Positions 35,585-48,181 of a DNA stretch of 64,000 bases are shown piece after piece. The stretch spans positions 62,001 through 126,000 of the forward strand of contig NC_057319.1 in NCBI RefSeq assembly GCF_000687475.1. The letters run 5' to 3'. Every line of letters starts with the position of its first letter. Within the stretch, counting starts at the first letter, position 1. This stretch comes from Ustilaginoidea virens. Its lineage: Eukaryota > Ascomycota > Sordariomycetes > Hypocreales > Clavicipitaceae. Position numbers and translations under genes: made by a program. The notes under the pieces were generated by a model. It saw nothing but the letters and a program-made list of their open reading frames with translations, was not told the DNA's origin and searched no databases.

Positions 35585-36959
35585 GATGCAGCTGGGGTGG
35601 AGGCACGTTTGGCGGGCGGGAAGACGAAGACGATGGGTTTCAAGGGGACACCGGTGGGCAGAGGGGTTGGACGAGGTGAGGAGGAGAGTTGAGTAGAGGT
35701 TTTGTGTAGAGGTTCCAGGAGGATTTCCGAGCAGGAAGCCGCGCGTAGAAAAGGGATGATGAGTCTGACCAAGGGAGAGGGATGGCAGCCGTGTGTGCGC
35801 ACTATGTAGTGTGTGCCTGGCACCGCGACGGCACATATGACTGGTGAGTTGCACCTCGGGATCTTGGCTGCTCCCCAGGCTTGGCTTGTGCCGGGATAGT
35901 CCGGGGTGGAGGTTGAACTATGGGCCCCTGGGGGGGGGGAGGATTGTCCGTCGGGGGTGGTATTCGATCGCGCTCCCCACTGCGAGCCTGCGAAGGTGGG
36001 CTGGGCTGGGCTGGAACGGGTTGTCATGGCACGAGGCCAATGGTGCTGGCGTTCCTGGAGACTTGGGCCGAGGCTATCGAGACTTGCCTCTGCCCAGATC
36101 ATCATGACGGCTCTGCAACGACGCCACATACCATGCTGGACTCGCGGTTTAGCGCTGCCTCGCCCGACGCGATGCCGTCTTCGTCTTCGTCTTTCGAATC
36201 TTCCGTTTTCCATCTTTGTCTCGGTCTTCGCGGGCGGGACTGGGCACCACGACGTGCCCGTTGCCAGCCGTGGCTCGGTCATCTTGTTGCTGTCTCAGGC
36301 TCTTCGTCTCGTCAACCCAGCCCGGTCTGACGGACGGTCGGCAGCACCGTCCTCGGTGCGGAAGGGCGTCTGGTACTTTGGAAAGCCCTTGCCTGCACGC
36401 CACCCGGACTAATGGAAGGCCTGACATGTGAATGCCAGCGCCAAGTCCTCAATCCGGCAAAAGCAGCCTGGAAGGCCACACGTCATCTGGCCTGGCTGCC
36501 TGAGGCAACGCTCGCCCCATTGTCCGTACGGGGTACTCTGTAGAGCTGCTTTTGTTAGTGGCGTCACATTTTTATGCAACATCAAACAATTTCGCCACCT
36601 TTCGTGCCGTCAATGCCATTCATTCATTGCCCAGCCAGCTCGCTGTTCGCTTTGTCAAGTGTGTGGGCAGTCGGGGTCCATCCTTGAAACCTTGTGGCGC
36701 AAACACGACACACAACGTCCCAGGCTGCTCGACTCTACTCCGTATCCTTGCAGGCAAACATAGACATGACTGCCAAACATCACAAAACGGGAGAGAGAAA
36801 ATAATTCCTGCAATTAACCATAGTCACTGGCAAATACCGTCTAGCCATGTTCAACATATACAACACTTTCCAATGTGATTCCCTTTCGTGCCTCTTGAAA
36901 TGCTGCGCAGAAAAAACATGTAGCGGGGACAAAGAGCTTGGCTTCAAAGGTCATGTCCA
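35585..36959. other. ICL1 promoter and trehalase 3' flank
   Basis: About 1.4 kb with no supported gene; overlapping open frames on both strands are due to high GC content. One TACTCCGTA at 36736-36744. Confidence 0.5.
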
Positions 36960-39375
36960 CTAGGTCGCCGTCAAGTCAGCCAGTTCTTTTTCCATGCTTT
37001 GCTCAATTGCCTTGACAAAGGTTGGGTACGGCGTCAGCGTGCCTAGAGCCCGGCGCATGTGTGCATTCACTATTTGCAACCCATATACGTAGCTGGCATT
37101 TACCCAGCCGAACCTGGAATCGCTTCATGTTAGCCCTGGACCGCTTTTCTCCTACAAGCGCAGACGGCAGACGGCAGGCAGCATCGCACTTACCCTTCTT
37201 TCGCAACGCCCTTGAAATCCAAGCCTTGGTTCCCGTACTCTGCGTCAACTCTGTGAGGATCAACTGGCCGCGTGACATCGTACTTTTCCACCACCACGCC
37301 GTTAAAGTCCACAAACGCCTTGGTAATCATAAAAAGCCATTTGTAGGCCAGGCGCTCGGCCTCCTCGGTAAAGCTGTATCGAAGCAGACCAGTCCAGGCA
37401 AGCATCTGCTGCGGCGCCCAGCCGTATGGGTAATCCCACTGTCGATTAGGCCGCTCCAGGCCGATGTTGCCGCGCGACTTTTCCGTGCCCGCCAGCAACC
37501 CGCCGTAGGCCTCGAATCTCGGCAATCCCTTTTGAACCATTTCCGCCGCCTGCTTTGGCGTGGCAATGCCCGCCCACAGGGCCCAAAAGGTTGTCGAGCT
37601 TTCGTAGTTGCATCGCTCGCGCTTGACAGTGTCGTAGTCGAAGAAGACGCCTTCCTTTTCATCCCACATGAGCTTGTCGACAGTCAGCTTACGGCGCTTG
37701 GCTCGGCGGTCCCAAGCCGCAGACGTGAGAACTTCTCCTGCCTGGTAAGGCGTCCTGTCGCAAAACGCTGCCGGAATTTCCAGCCTGTCGCCAAATACGC
37801 TTCGAATTGTGCGTGCAATGTCCGTCTCGTACTTGAATAGCAGCGAGTTGAGGTCAATGGTCGCCAGGTCTGCGCAGATGCCTTCGAACCGGTACGTCGT
37901 GTCGTGCCCGGACTCGCGCACGGCTCGATCGTGCATAAAGTACTTGTCCAGCTCGGGCTCCTCAATCTCGCCATAGTTGTAGGCGCGGACAAATTCCTTG
38001 AAGCCCATTTGATGCTTCTTGATGTAGGGCTCGAGAATGTGGACAAAGTGGCCAGCCTCGGTCTCTGGAGGCACCCCCAATCCTTCTGGCCGGTATCTCG
38101 ACAAGCCAGTTACGGGATCGAGTCGGGGCTCACACGTCCAGACACTGTGGTATTCCTTGATGGCCGCCAAAATCGCTCGTCGCAAAAACTCCTTGGCATT
38201 CGGCTCGTGCTTGATCTTCTCATACACTCGTAAAGCCATGTCAGTTAGAAAAGGCGGCTGTGACCGACCCAGGTAGTATGATCTAGTAGCATTCAGAATT
38301 TTTCCATAATGCTCAATGCAGAAACAAAAGTTCATGACCATCGACTTTGCCAAGTCTACTCTGTCATTGACAAGCAGGCCGAGGGACTCCATGTAGCTGT
38401 CCCACCCGTACAGCTCGTTGAATCGCCCACCTGGTACAACAAAGGGAAGGCCCTGCATGGTCCTGCGCCCGCTCACAGGATCCACTACTTCTTCCGTCTC
38501 GACCGCCAAAAGACCTGGCCTCTCGTTCATATCCCGAATCAGTTCTGGGGTAATCTTTTCCGGGAGCATTCGAACGTCCAGTCGGATCTCTGGTCTGTCT
38601 TGGGCCACCTTTTTGTAATATTCGTACTGCTCAGGCGCACCACAGGGGATATAGATTCTTGGCCGCGGGTCGTCAGTCCAGTCTTTCGGATCTCTTGCAG
38701 CAAGCTCGATGCTCGACGCGTCAATCCGTCTGGTTAAGCCATCCCAGAAATGGTCTCGAATGAGTCTCGACAGACGGTCGACTGGGTTCTCGTTTAATCG
38801 ACCTTCATCGAGAATGATTTGCTTTCGGCCATATTCTTTGGCCAATGTTAATTCTTGTAGCAAGTTGGATAGCATGTATGTGCCTCGCACTTCGAAACGG
38901 TTGTGACCCGCAGAAGCGGCAGTCGGCAGAGAGAGTACTTTGGGTCCTTCATCTTCAATTGTGATTTGCATGTTTCCGTCAGTGTCCTCTTGAGCCCGCA
39001 AGTTGTCGAGAGTGGGCTCAACCTGGATCAGGAACCGACGGCCTTGAGGCAGGGCACTCTCATCTTCATCCAACAGTCAGCAGAAACGCTCGAAGCCGTT
39101 GCTGGGGAAGGGTAGGGGACAAATACCGTGACTGCCTCTTCGGAATGGCTCTCGTAGACCGTTTCTCTCGAATTGCTTCACTAGACTGTTCTGCAGAAGA
39201 CTAGTCAATCGACAATCTCTTTGGGCCGTCAATCAACAGTTACCTGGGAGTAAGTCCGCGTTCGAGCCCCAAAACGGTTGTGATGCCTCTCTTCTGTCAT
39301 GTAGTACGTCTTGGCATCATCGTACACTCCGTAGTCCTCCGAGCTGCGCTGCCGATGATTCATCGCCTCCGCCAT
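36960..39375 (-). CDS. NTH1: neutral trehalase, GH37
   Basis: Four exons, 39375-39244, 39190-39127, 39063-37194 and 37113-36960, giving 739 residues, the usual length. It hydrolyses cytosolic trehalose to two glucose. Signatures [15 protein letters not shown] and [12 protein letters not shown] of GH37 are present. The regulatory head has FRRGS (residues 60-64, a consensus PKA site) and an EF-hand-like loop [12 protein letters not shown] (92-103), both typical of the cAMP- and calcium-regulated cytosolic enzyme. There is no signal peptide. The first two exons code only for this head ([31 protein letters not shown]); the last exon codes for the end [21 protein letters not shown]. Joins were chosen by family match and are all GT-AG. 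Confidence 0.95.
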
Positions 39376-42300
39376 CGTGTGGTGGGTTTGTTGTGTACAC
39401 TTGATTTTTTATTTATTTTTATTCTTTTTTTGGCCGCGGAATGGTTGAAAAGGATGCAGAGGCAGGGAAAATAGTGTAGTTGGTGTTATGAGAAACTATT
39501 TTTGGTTTCCCAAATGCCAAAGGGGAAGAGGGAAGCGCAAATTACTGGGCAGATTTCTGGCAAAGCAGTGTCACGAGGACAATTTTGCTAAGATAAGAGC
39601 TGTCACCGACTTTACAGTGGGGAATTTCGAACGAGGGGTCGACCGTCGTCCCCTGACTGGTGGGTAATTACAGCGCCGCAGCAACAGAAATCGTCGAGTC
39701 TTCACGCACACATTGCAAGCGGCTTTGGCTGGATGTAGTTAATCTGGGTCGGAAATTTCAGAAGTAATATCAAGCTTAAGGCGGGTGGGACGAAATAGAG
39801 TGGCATAGGCAAATATGTGCCGCGAGCAGTACAGTGCGAGGCGCCTGTTTGTTTACTGTGACTACGTAACTCAGCATCGGACCCTTTTCGGGTTTCAAGA
39901 AGTAAGGCAAACCGTCGAGGCGGTGACGCTGTTGCAGATCAGTCCGACACTCTACTCCACTTCACCCCATTCCCTCCACCCCACCCCGCCATGGGTACGG
40001 AGTACTCCGTACATGGGCGCTAATCATGACAATCAGCTACAAGTACGGAGTAAGATGAGGCTGCCCCATACCTACACCTCCCCACCCACCCTTTCCACCA
40101 GCCTTTTCAGAGTGTGAGGTTTCGGCGATGCAAGAGATTGACTCCAGACTGCAGACTGCAGATATTCAGAAACATCCGACTGCGGACGGAATTGTGTAAT
40201 TGCGTGCGGATAGATAGTCCCCGAAAAGGCTAAGCTGATGGGAATTGAATTCTTTCGTTTTTCCGCACAATCCCCGTTCGACCGTGGGAAATAACATGGT
40301 GGACAACTTTGGAAATCCGATGTCGCTCGCTCCTTCCAAAGCACAACCCAGGGCGATACGGGTTTAGGGGTTTCACACAAACCTCCAACAATGGCTCGAT
40401 AAGCCAGCTGCACCCATGTACAAGCACGATGCGCCCGATCATCGTCGTCAAGCAAACCACAGGTGCCGTTGCGCTGTCCCACTCTCGAAGCCTCGTACAG
40501 ACGTAACGATTGACGCCATTGAAAGGATAAAATCGAAGCACTCTCCGTGGCAATGTAGAATGAGCTTTTCGCACTGCGAGTAACTAGTCCATTTGCAGCA
40601 ATTACTCCCCAGAGGTGGGCTACATCACACGGCAACTGCGGCTTAGAGTCTCACAAATTGGTGCCCATTCTTGATACCCGTGCCAAGTCCCGGAATCGAG
40701 TTGGTATGGAGGCAGAGTTTGAGCACCTCGCTGACCGGAAGACGAAATGGGCCGCGTATGGCTTTTTGAGCGCAAACCAAGGCTTCAATCAGCTGAGCGC
40801 AATGTGGCGCCTGCGCGCATGGCTCCGATCAAGGGCCATTCTCTGGCAGGTCTCTTCAATATCTGCCCCAATTTTCCACCTTGTCATTGAGCTTCGTTGC
40901 ACCTGTTTCGCCAGATTCGCTCATTGGAAAATACGTTAGCATAGACAACACTCGTCCACTCCTGATTTAGGGTTTTGTGTTACTCTCCAACGTGGGGAAC
41001 TTATTTGTACGTCTCGGTGCTGCGACGAACCTGCTTATTCTCTTGCTGGGTCCTTTGAAACTGACAGGCACATCCCGTTTTGGAAGGTATCTCAAAGTTC
41101 GGAGGCCAGACGCTCTTTCAACCTTTGTCTTCCTATCGAGACTATCCAAAGCAATGACTTCCCAAGTACGATCGATCCGTCTGCCAGAAGCAGTGTTTTG
41201 AAAACTTGAAGTTCTTCATCGACTCCATTTTCTGACATAAGATCAGGAGTCGAAGACGGGACGGAATTTGAGGCACGACTACATCGTTTAATGAATAGAA
41301 TCTAACATCGTCCAGTCCTTTTTCCCTGGAGACATCCTACGCGAGGCGAGGCCTCTAAAGGTGATGAGCCATCTGATCTTCACCCGTTGCGATGAGATGA
41401 TCGAGGCCCCGGAAACGCGGTCCATGTTGGCAGCGAGATATGGTCATTTCGTAAAATTGGTAGCCTCCGATGGTTGTCTGCAACATACGGCAAGTCTCAT
41501 AGTGATGGTGTTGCACCAGAAACCGAGACCACAGCTAATAATGACGCTTCATTCCATGCGACAGATAAGTTGAAGGGAAACGTCAAGGGGTGGGGAGCAT
41601 CCTCGCGCTTGTCCAGCTGAGATTCAGACGATTGACAAGCTGAATCTGTTGCTAAATACCTAGTCAATGATAAGTCGGCGCGAAATATTACCCGGCTCGC
41701 TTTGGGAAAGGGCTCTTCACTTCGAACTGCATAATTTTCAAGTATTCGCGCCTAGTAATATCCTGTCCACCTGGAAGCTAAAGCTTCGAGTCTACAAATC
41801 TACAAATCTACCTCGTTGCTAAGGCGTTATATTCTCGGCGACTCAATTGTCAAACATGAGTTTTGGGAAACTGATGAAATGGCGGAAACGGTCACCAAGC
41901 TTGGGCCGAGGGTCGTTTTCTTTCGTATATATTTACCTGGTATATGAAGAGCCATAGTCAGCACTGTCAAGACGGATAGTAGCAGGCGGTAACAGGCTCA
42001 CCGCGATGCTGGAGGGAGCGTCTTGATGCCCGCTGTGTCGTCGCCATTGCCCACACCAGACGCACAGATGCTGGAAGCTTTTCGAAGAAACCGCGACGGC
42101 TTTACAAGACGGCCGCCGGTGAGGCGATCCTGCCAAACAGTCGCGCTGCTACACTTGTCAAAGGCAATACGTGGATAATAGTGACACTGGCTGTGAAGCA
42201 AATATGGGTCAACAACCACTGTCAACAAATTACAAGCTGGGCAGAGCCAAAAGCATCAAGAATGCCATCTCATTTCTTACTTATACATATTCATAAATAT

Positions 42301-43844
42301 CCCACTCGCCGGGATCATGGCTGCAGGATACGACGGCGCTTCATGCCCGACGCGTAACTGCTCGATCATGCTAACCTACCAACGACCATGCCGCTCTCGC
42401 CTCGCTCAGAGTGGATTTTCCCTCATGCTGCAGAGCATCAAACAGACATGGTCATTCAATCGCGCCTGCACTTTTCCATAGCAGACTCGAAGCTCAAAAG
42501 AGATATTCAAAGGGCATGACAGGGCCTGGGTGCGTATGCAGCTCGGCTGACAGCAAATCGGACAAACTATTACAAACCGCGCCACATGACCCCTAGCTAG
42601 CGCCTTTTGCTGTGTTGGGGCTTGATTCACTGGGGGAATTTCCCATGCTTGATACGACTTTGCTGAGAATTCCTACGCTGCCATGACTTTACGAAGCAAT
42701 ACCTTGCGAGGGAAGGGCAGAAATGTCCAGGTTCGCCGAGGCGGCAACCATGTGAAACTATGTCTGTGGCCTATTTTGAAAAAAAAAATTAGAAAAAAGG
42801 GAAAAGCACGGAGAAGCCAACTTTTTCCCGCCGGATAACCGACAGCCGGCACTCTCAAAACTCTGAGAAATCCCGAGCGACGTAACGAGTAGGCAATCAA
42901 CAAAGCATAGGCTCAAGCTTAGTTGGCTGTGAATACCTAAAGAAAAACGGGTTTCTGCAAATTTCCACTCCTGTATTCTTTCCCTCGGCATCCGGCAGGC
43001 TTGTCCCGCTGGTATACCTGATCAGATACTTGCACGATCAGCCAGCCCAGCTCACCAGGTCCAGCAAGCTTTGCAATGTAAGTCGAGTCAACGGCACCCA
43101 TGGCGTCCAAAACAGGATGCCATCCAAAAGGGTTGACTCGGCCAGACCATGCAAGTTTTCCAGGCCCTGGAGACCCCCTGCCGCGTCGAGATATCCAACG
43201 TGAGCTCTTGCGCTACAGTCACGAGGGCGAGGCATCAACCAGCCGTTCGCCGGGCCTCAAATTCCCGACTCGGCTGGAATAGCGAGCCAGATACGACACC
43301 CGAGATGATACCTGTCCTCTTCCCACTCGGACTAGTCGTCTGTTTCGTAGATGCGCGTGTACAGAAGAGTCTGCTATGTCTATGGCGACAAACTCCTCGG
43401 CTGCGACTGGAGTGGCTGGTGTTGTAGTGCCAAGGTTTTATTTTTCCCTCTCGGATTCCTCTCTAGGAATCCTTTCTTGTGGTGGGCTGGCGTCTATGTC
43501 TTTGACTTGGTTCTCAAAGAGCCTGCTTGTCGATTGCTGTTGAAGGGGGCTGGCTGACAAACTGAGTCTGTCGAACAAAACTGCCCTGACGGGAGTTTAA
43601 CGTACATCAAAAGCAATGCGTACATTGCATCACTCGTAGCAAAGGTTCCAGCGCCGGACGATCTTCAACAGACCCAGCGCAATTACCAGTTTCAGATGCC
43701 CACCGCAAAAGCGAACTTTGTCGAACCGGGGCAAAAAAAAAAAAAGAACAAGAAGGCTCAAGCACTAAAAGTAGGTCCAAAAAACCACAAGCGACAAAGC
43801 GACAAAAGACAATATAACAGAGACAAGACAAGAACCCCTGGGTA
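39376..43844. other. 4.5-kb gene-free stretch
   Basis: The largest gap in the core region. Only short frames without family features were found on either strand. Near the trehalase end there are a 16-base palindrome TACGGAGTACTCCGTA (39996-40011) and TACGGAGTA (40044-40052). No transposon ends, tRNA or tandem repeat were seen. It may hold regulatory DNA, a long non-coding RNA or a gene too split to recognise. Confidence 0.5.
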
Positions 43845-44552
43845 TCAGACACGTCCGCCTCGCAACGTACCGCGCCTCCTCGCCGCTGCCACGGCGTCCC
43901 ACGTCCCAGCAAAGACATCCTCACACTCGTCCTCGTCCTCCGAGTCAAACTGGATCGCGCCGCCCTCCCGCGCACCAGCCCCCCCGACGAGCTCTCCCCA
44001 ACCGCCCAGCCCGCCGTCGTCCCGGACCGCGCGGTCGTCCCAGCTACGGTGCGTCACGACCCGCTCCGTCTCGAGGATGTACTTGCCCACCTTGTACTTT
44101 TGCGACTGCTCCCTGGCGTCGACGTACTTCCAGCCGAGCTTGCGCGCGCATGTCGCGCAGCAAATGTCGGCCACGACGTGCCAGCCCGTCACGAGCTGGC
44201 GGTCCTCGCTCTTGCCGACGCGTATGTTCAGCAGGGACTGCGGGTGCGGCGCGGGCGGCGGCGCGACGAGGAACGCGCGGCCGTGGCGGCCCGTGAAGCC
44301 CTTGGAGATGATTTGCGAGGCGAGCGCCAGGTCGGTTGCGCATGCGGTGCAGCGTAGCGTGTCGGGGGCGGTGCGCGAGACGCGGCGGCTGGGACTGGGC
44401 GGAGGGGCAGCCGACGACGTGGACGGCGTTGCGAACGGCGTTGTTGGTGACGGGGGCCGGTGAGGCAGCGCGAAACCGAGGCTTGGAAGCAGGTATCGGG
44501 GGAAGACGGGTCGCGTGGCGGCGATGGCGGTGGTGCTTCGACGGCGAGGCAT
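43845..44552 (-). CDS. Yippee-domain zinc-binding protein
   Basis: An intronless frame of 235 residues from ATG 44552. The middle (about residues 65-165) is a Yippee/Mis18-type fold with two CxxC zinc pairs (C68-T-A-C71 and C132-A-T-C135) and GKSEDRQLVTGWHVVADICCATC and RKLGWKYVDAREQSQKYKVGKYILE. The N-terminal 60 residues are low-complexity Pro/Ser/Thr; the C-terminal 60 are Gly-rich and then acidic (FDSEDEDECED). The insert between the first CxxC and GKSEDR (GRAFLVAPPPAPHPQSLLNI) is usual in fungal members. Yeast Moh1 is the closest named relative by domain. The molecular role is unsettled, though Yippee proteins are linked to ubiquitin ligase complexes. Confidence 0.88.
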   Translation of the reverse strand: MPRRRSTTAIAATRPVFPRYLLPSLGFALPHRPPSPTTPFATPSTSSAAPPPSPSRRVSRTAPDTLRCTACATDLALASQIISKGFTGRHGRAFLVAPPPAPHPQSLLNIRVGKSEDRQLVTGWHVVADICCATCARKLGWKYVDAREQSQKYKVGKYILETERVVTHRSWDDRAVRDDGGLGGWGELVGGAGAREGGAIQFDSEDEDECEDVFAGTWDAVAAARRRGTLRGGRV

Positions 44553-45430
44553 TTACGCGGCTGCGCGGCTGGCCGTGCGTGTCGGCCGAGAAGCACAAAA
44601 CTTGATGTTCAGACGGTCTCGTGAAAGGGCCAGGCTGAAGGCATGGACGTCGGGCAGTTGCATTTCGGACAGCATGTTCGCATGAGGGCGCAGACAAGAA
44701 TGACGAGAAACGCAGACCTGGAGAGCAAGTTTGCTGCCCGTGGTTGCCAGTTGCTGCCACCCCCTCTGCAGACGGCTCTTCCAAAGGGCTGGTCGTCTCG
44801 CATCTCTCACATGAGCACGAGCACGCGGCCGGGTGACGTGACCAACGCGGTGGCAGGTCCAACCCCGCATAACGCGGCAAATGTAAGTGGGTAGTGGGCC
44901 GATATATCTGGTGGCGCTGGGATTGGCATCCAGGGCTTGGCTTTGCTGCACTGCATCATCGGTGGAATGAGTCGAGCATAGCTTCAATGTCCACGGCGTA
45001 CTCCGCACCGCACAGAATACAAGATGCTTACCTGCAAAGTACCCAGCTGAGTTCCCATGCTTCGCAGCGCAATAAAAAGCCATGGCAGATTTACAGGTGC
45101 TTCTCCGCCACAAGCCCGGAGTACGGAGGAGTTGGGCGGTTACCAGGATACATGGTGGTGCGGGTCTTGGCTGGGTCGAGAGGCTCGGTCATTCGGCATC
45201 GGATTTTCGCCCCTTGATGCATGGCTAGTACAGTAAGTATTCGATACCAAGTAGTGAGTACCTCTCTGCATCAAGGCGCTTCCGTCGACAAATACGTCAA
45301 CTCCGTGTTCAGGCACTCCAACCCCATACCTACGAATGCTGGATACGGAATACGGAGTAGGATACATCCTCGCGTGTTGTATTATATACCACGCCATCGA
45401 AAATTGTCTTTGCCTGCTATCCCCCCCCCT
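44553..45430. other. intergenic, no gene seen
   Basis: Promoter of the Yippee gene and 3' flank of the M20 gene. TACGGAG-type motifs at 45121 and 45351-45359. No gene seen. Confidence 0.5.
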
Positions 45431-46918
45431 TCATGACTGAGGCTCCTCAGCGACATAGTGTAAGTAGGCGCCGAGAAGCTTGATTCCCTCAATGTAGTTG
45501 CGCTTGTCGAGCTTCTCATTGACGGAGTGGGCTCCATCAGTTGAGCTACCCATGGGAAGCAGCAATACGTTCTTGCCAGTGGCTTCTTCAAATGTCAGGG
45601 TCACCGGGATGCTAGCGTATGTTAGCTCTGTTCCTTGCCAAGATCCATTCGGAGTCACGGCAGCTTACCTTCCGCCCTCGCGAGTAAAGTCGGGTTGAAC
45701 TCCCCAGACACGCTCGGTGGCCTTGGCGGCCGCCGAAAAGTTCCAGTGCTTGGGCGAGGCAGCCCACCACTTGCCTGTATGCTGGGCAAAGACCCTCATC
45801 GTGTTCTTGCTGTTGAGCTTGGCGAACTGCTCCTCGACATACTTGTAGACGCAGGCGTTGGTGGTATCAATGTCCATGTTGGGCACGGTTCTGATGGAGA
45901 ACTTGCCAACAACCTTGGCGGGAATAACAGTCTTGGCACCAGAGCCTCCAAAGGCACCCTCGACACCATGGATTGACAGAGAGGGGAATCGCCATCGGGC
46001 CATCAGAGTGCTCTCCTTGTCCTCGTAAATGGTAGTCTTGCTACCAAGTGACTCGTGAAGGTCCTCCATGGTGAAGGAAATGCCGTCATAGAGACTGCGT
46101 TCCTCCTCAGTTACAGGGACCACCTGTTCCATGATGCCCGGGATTTGGATTTTGCCATGCGTGTCCACCAGGGAGCCCAAAAGACGAACAAGGTCAGTCA
46201 TGGGCTCCTGAGCTGTACCGCCAAAGACACCGCTATGAAGATCAGCACCCGGACCAGACACCTCGAGGGAGTAGTAGTTGCAACCCCGCAGGCCATAGGT
46301 CAAGCAGGGCTTTTGAGTGCCGAGCCAGTAGTTGTCGGAAATGCACACAGCGTCCGCGTCGGCAAAGTACTTCTTGGCCTCAGCCTGGATCAAGTCGTCC
46401 AGGCCCTCGGAACCATATTCCTCCATGCCCTCGAAGCACATCAAAAGATTGACGGGAAACTCAATGCCGGCCTTTTGGTGAGCCTCAATGGCGTTGAGCC
46501 AGCCCAAGACAGGACCCTTGTCATCAGTGGCACCACGCCCAAACATCCGGCCCTTGTCGTCAATGCTAAGTTCAAAGGGCTCAGTGGCCCAGCCGTTGCT
46601 CTTTTCAGCAGGCTGCACATCGTAATGGCCATACACCAGAATCGTTCGCTTATTCTTGTCGTTTCCATATCGGCCGAGGACGACCGGGGGGAGTTGCAGG
46701 TGTTCTTTGTGAGGTTGTTTCCCCAGAGGTCGGAGCTCGACTTGGGCACCCAAAGTCTCGAGTTCATGTGCTAGCCACTCTCCCATGCGAACAACGTCCG
46801 GGCGACGAGCATCTTCCGCTGAGATGGAAGGAATGGCAACAGCCTTGCGAAGTCTCTCGATAAAAGCGTTGGCAGAATCATCCACTTGCTTGAAGTAGCT
46901 GTCGAGTTGAGGAGCCAT
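45431..46918 (-). CDS. DUG1: M20 dipeptidase, CNDP/Dug1 type
   Basis: Exons 46918-45669 and 45611-45431, 57-bp intron (GTAAGC, branch GCTAAC, GCTAG, phase 2), 476 residues. A cytosolic two-zinc Cys-Gly and general dipeptidase; in yeast Dug1 works with Dug2/Dug3 in glutathione breakdown. Metal-binding residues visible are H98 and D100 (VYGHYD), D132 (GATDDKG), E165-E166 ([11 protein letters not shown]) and a late His in exon 2 (STDGAHS). The start [10 protein letters not shown] matches relatives. An in-frame ATG at 47083 would add 55 residues with a basic, mitochondrial-like character, so a second, targeted form cannot be excluded. Exon 2 carries the conserved end [19 protein letters not shown]. 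Confidence 0.93.
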
Positions 46919-48181
46919 TCTTCTCGCCTGGTGAGCACGGATCGACTCTGTAAGGTATGGTCGATGACAAGAAAGCTTCTCTTGAGATGCAAAGGGAATG
47001 AAAATTTTGAGGGGCAAAGGTCTCGTTTGTGCAATTTTGGGAATTCGGCAGGACAATGCCTGCCGTAAGACGGTGCGGGGCATCACACCTTATGGCTCCA
47101 GCTTCTTGGTGACAAGGAGGCGGGTGGCAGACGGCAGGTGGCAAGTGGGGGAGCTAGCAGCTATTGGAAGGTGCCCCAGATGAGCCAACAACCTACCTAG
47201 GTAGGTAAGTGGTTGGCGCGGTTATTCACGGCAGCAAGTGGAAGGAGAACTCTCTGAAGTCTGTCTTCCGTTCTCCGCAGGAAGGTGGTGTGATTTTCGG
47301 CCCCGCAAATAAGTTTTCCCGAAGCTGCGGGGGCTTCCGTCCCTTTTAGTTTAGTCAGAGCTGGCCTCCCTCTTTTTCATTTAACGGAGCTTCTGTTCCC
47401 TCTCCTTTTGTCTTTTCTTCCCCTTCACAAATCGCCATCCTCCCCATTCTCATCGCGATTTTCAACAACTGACGTTTCTCTCATCGCTAAAGCGTCCAGT
47501 TTCGCGTCATTCGACGGTCGGAAATCTCTTGCACTGAAAAGAAATCAGTAAATACTGTTTCCTCTGCCCCGAACGACGTCTGCGCTCTTGTGTATCTTCC
47601 CAGTCCCCCAGCCGCAAAAAGCGGGCAGTGCATGTTCACACACAAGACACCATCTGCCGGCAGCCTAGGAAACTTGACCCCATGTTATTGCTGCTCGCTT
47701 GCTCTTGCAAGGATATCTAGAGAGTAAGCTCTTTAGCTAACTTGAGAGGCGTTTTGATGCAGAGGGTGTATTGTCGTTGCTGATTTGGAAGCGAGGAGGA
47801 CGCTCGGGTTACATATTTCACTGGCGTCTGCCTATTGTACTCCTTATTGCTCATCTCCCCTTGCTTCTATATCCTTTTTTTTTGCTTTCTCAAGTACAAT
47901 CTGAATTTACTATTTATTTCACTTGTCCTGAAGAGCACTCGAGTGCAAAGCAAAAAAAAAAATCAGTGCTGAGAAACAATAGTCAAGAGAGGGAACCACG
48001 AAAAAAATAACTGCGTCACTAGCACAGAAAGACAAGAAACAATTCAATCTTGATTCCATTTTCTGGTCGACGACCCACGCGTTGAGCCAGTCTAACTACT
48101 GAGAGATTATCAAGTTTACTGACATTGTCATTGCTGCAATACTCGTAACAAGGACTGTGTTCAAGTCTTTTATACGTCAAC
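46919..48181. other. divergent promoter, M20 and MPE1
   Basis: About 1.3 kb between divergent starts. The MPE1 side is pyrimidine-rich (47360-47480). A CCTACCTAGGTAGGTA palindrome lies at about 47192-47207. No gene seen. Confidence 0.5.

Noticed and set aside
35906..36412. Overlapping frames upstream of isocitrate lyase
   Set aside because: Open in several frames on both strands, as expected from GC content; none looks like a protein family.
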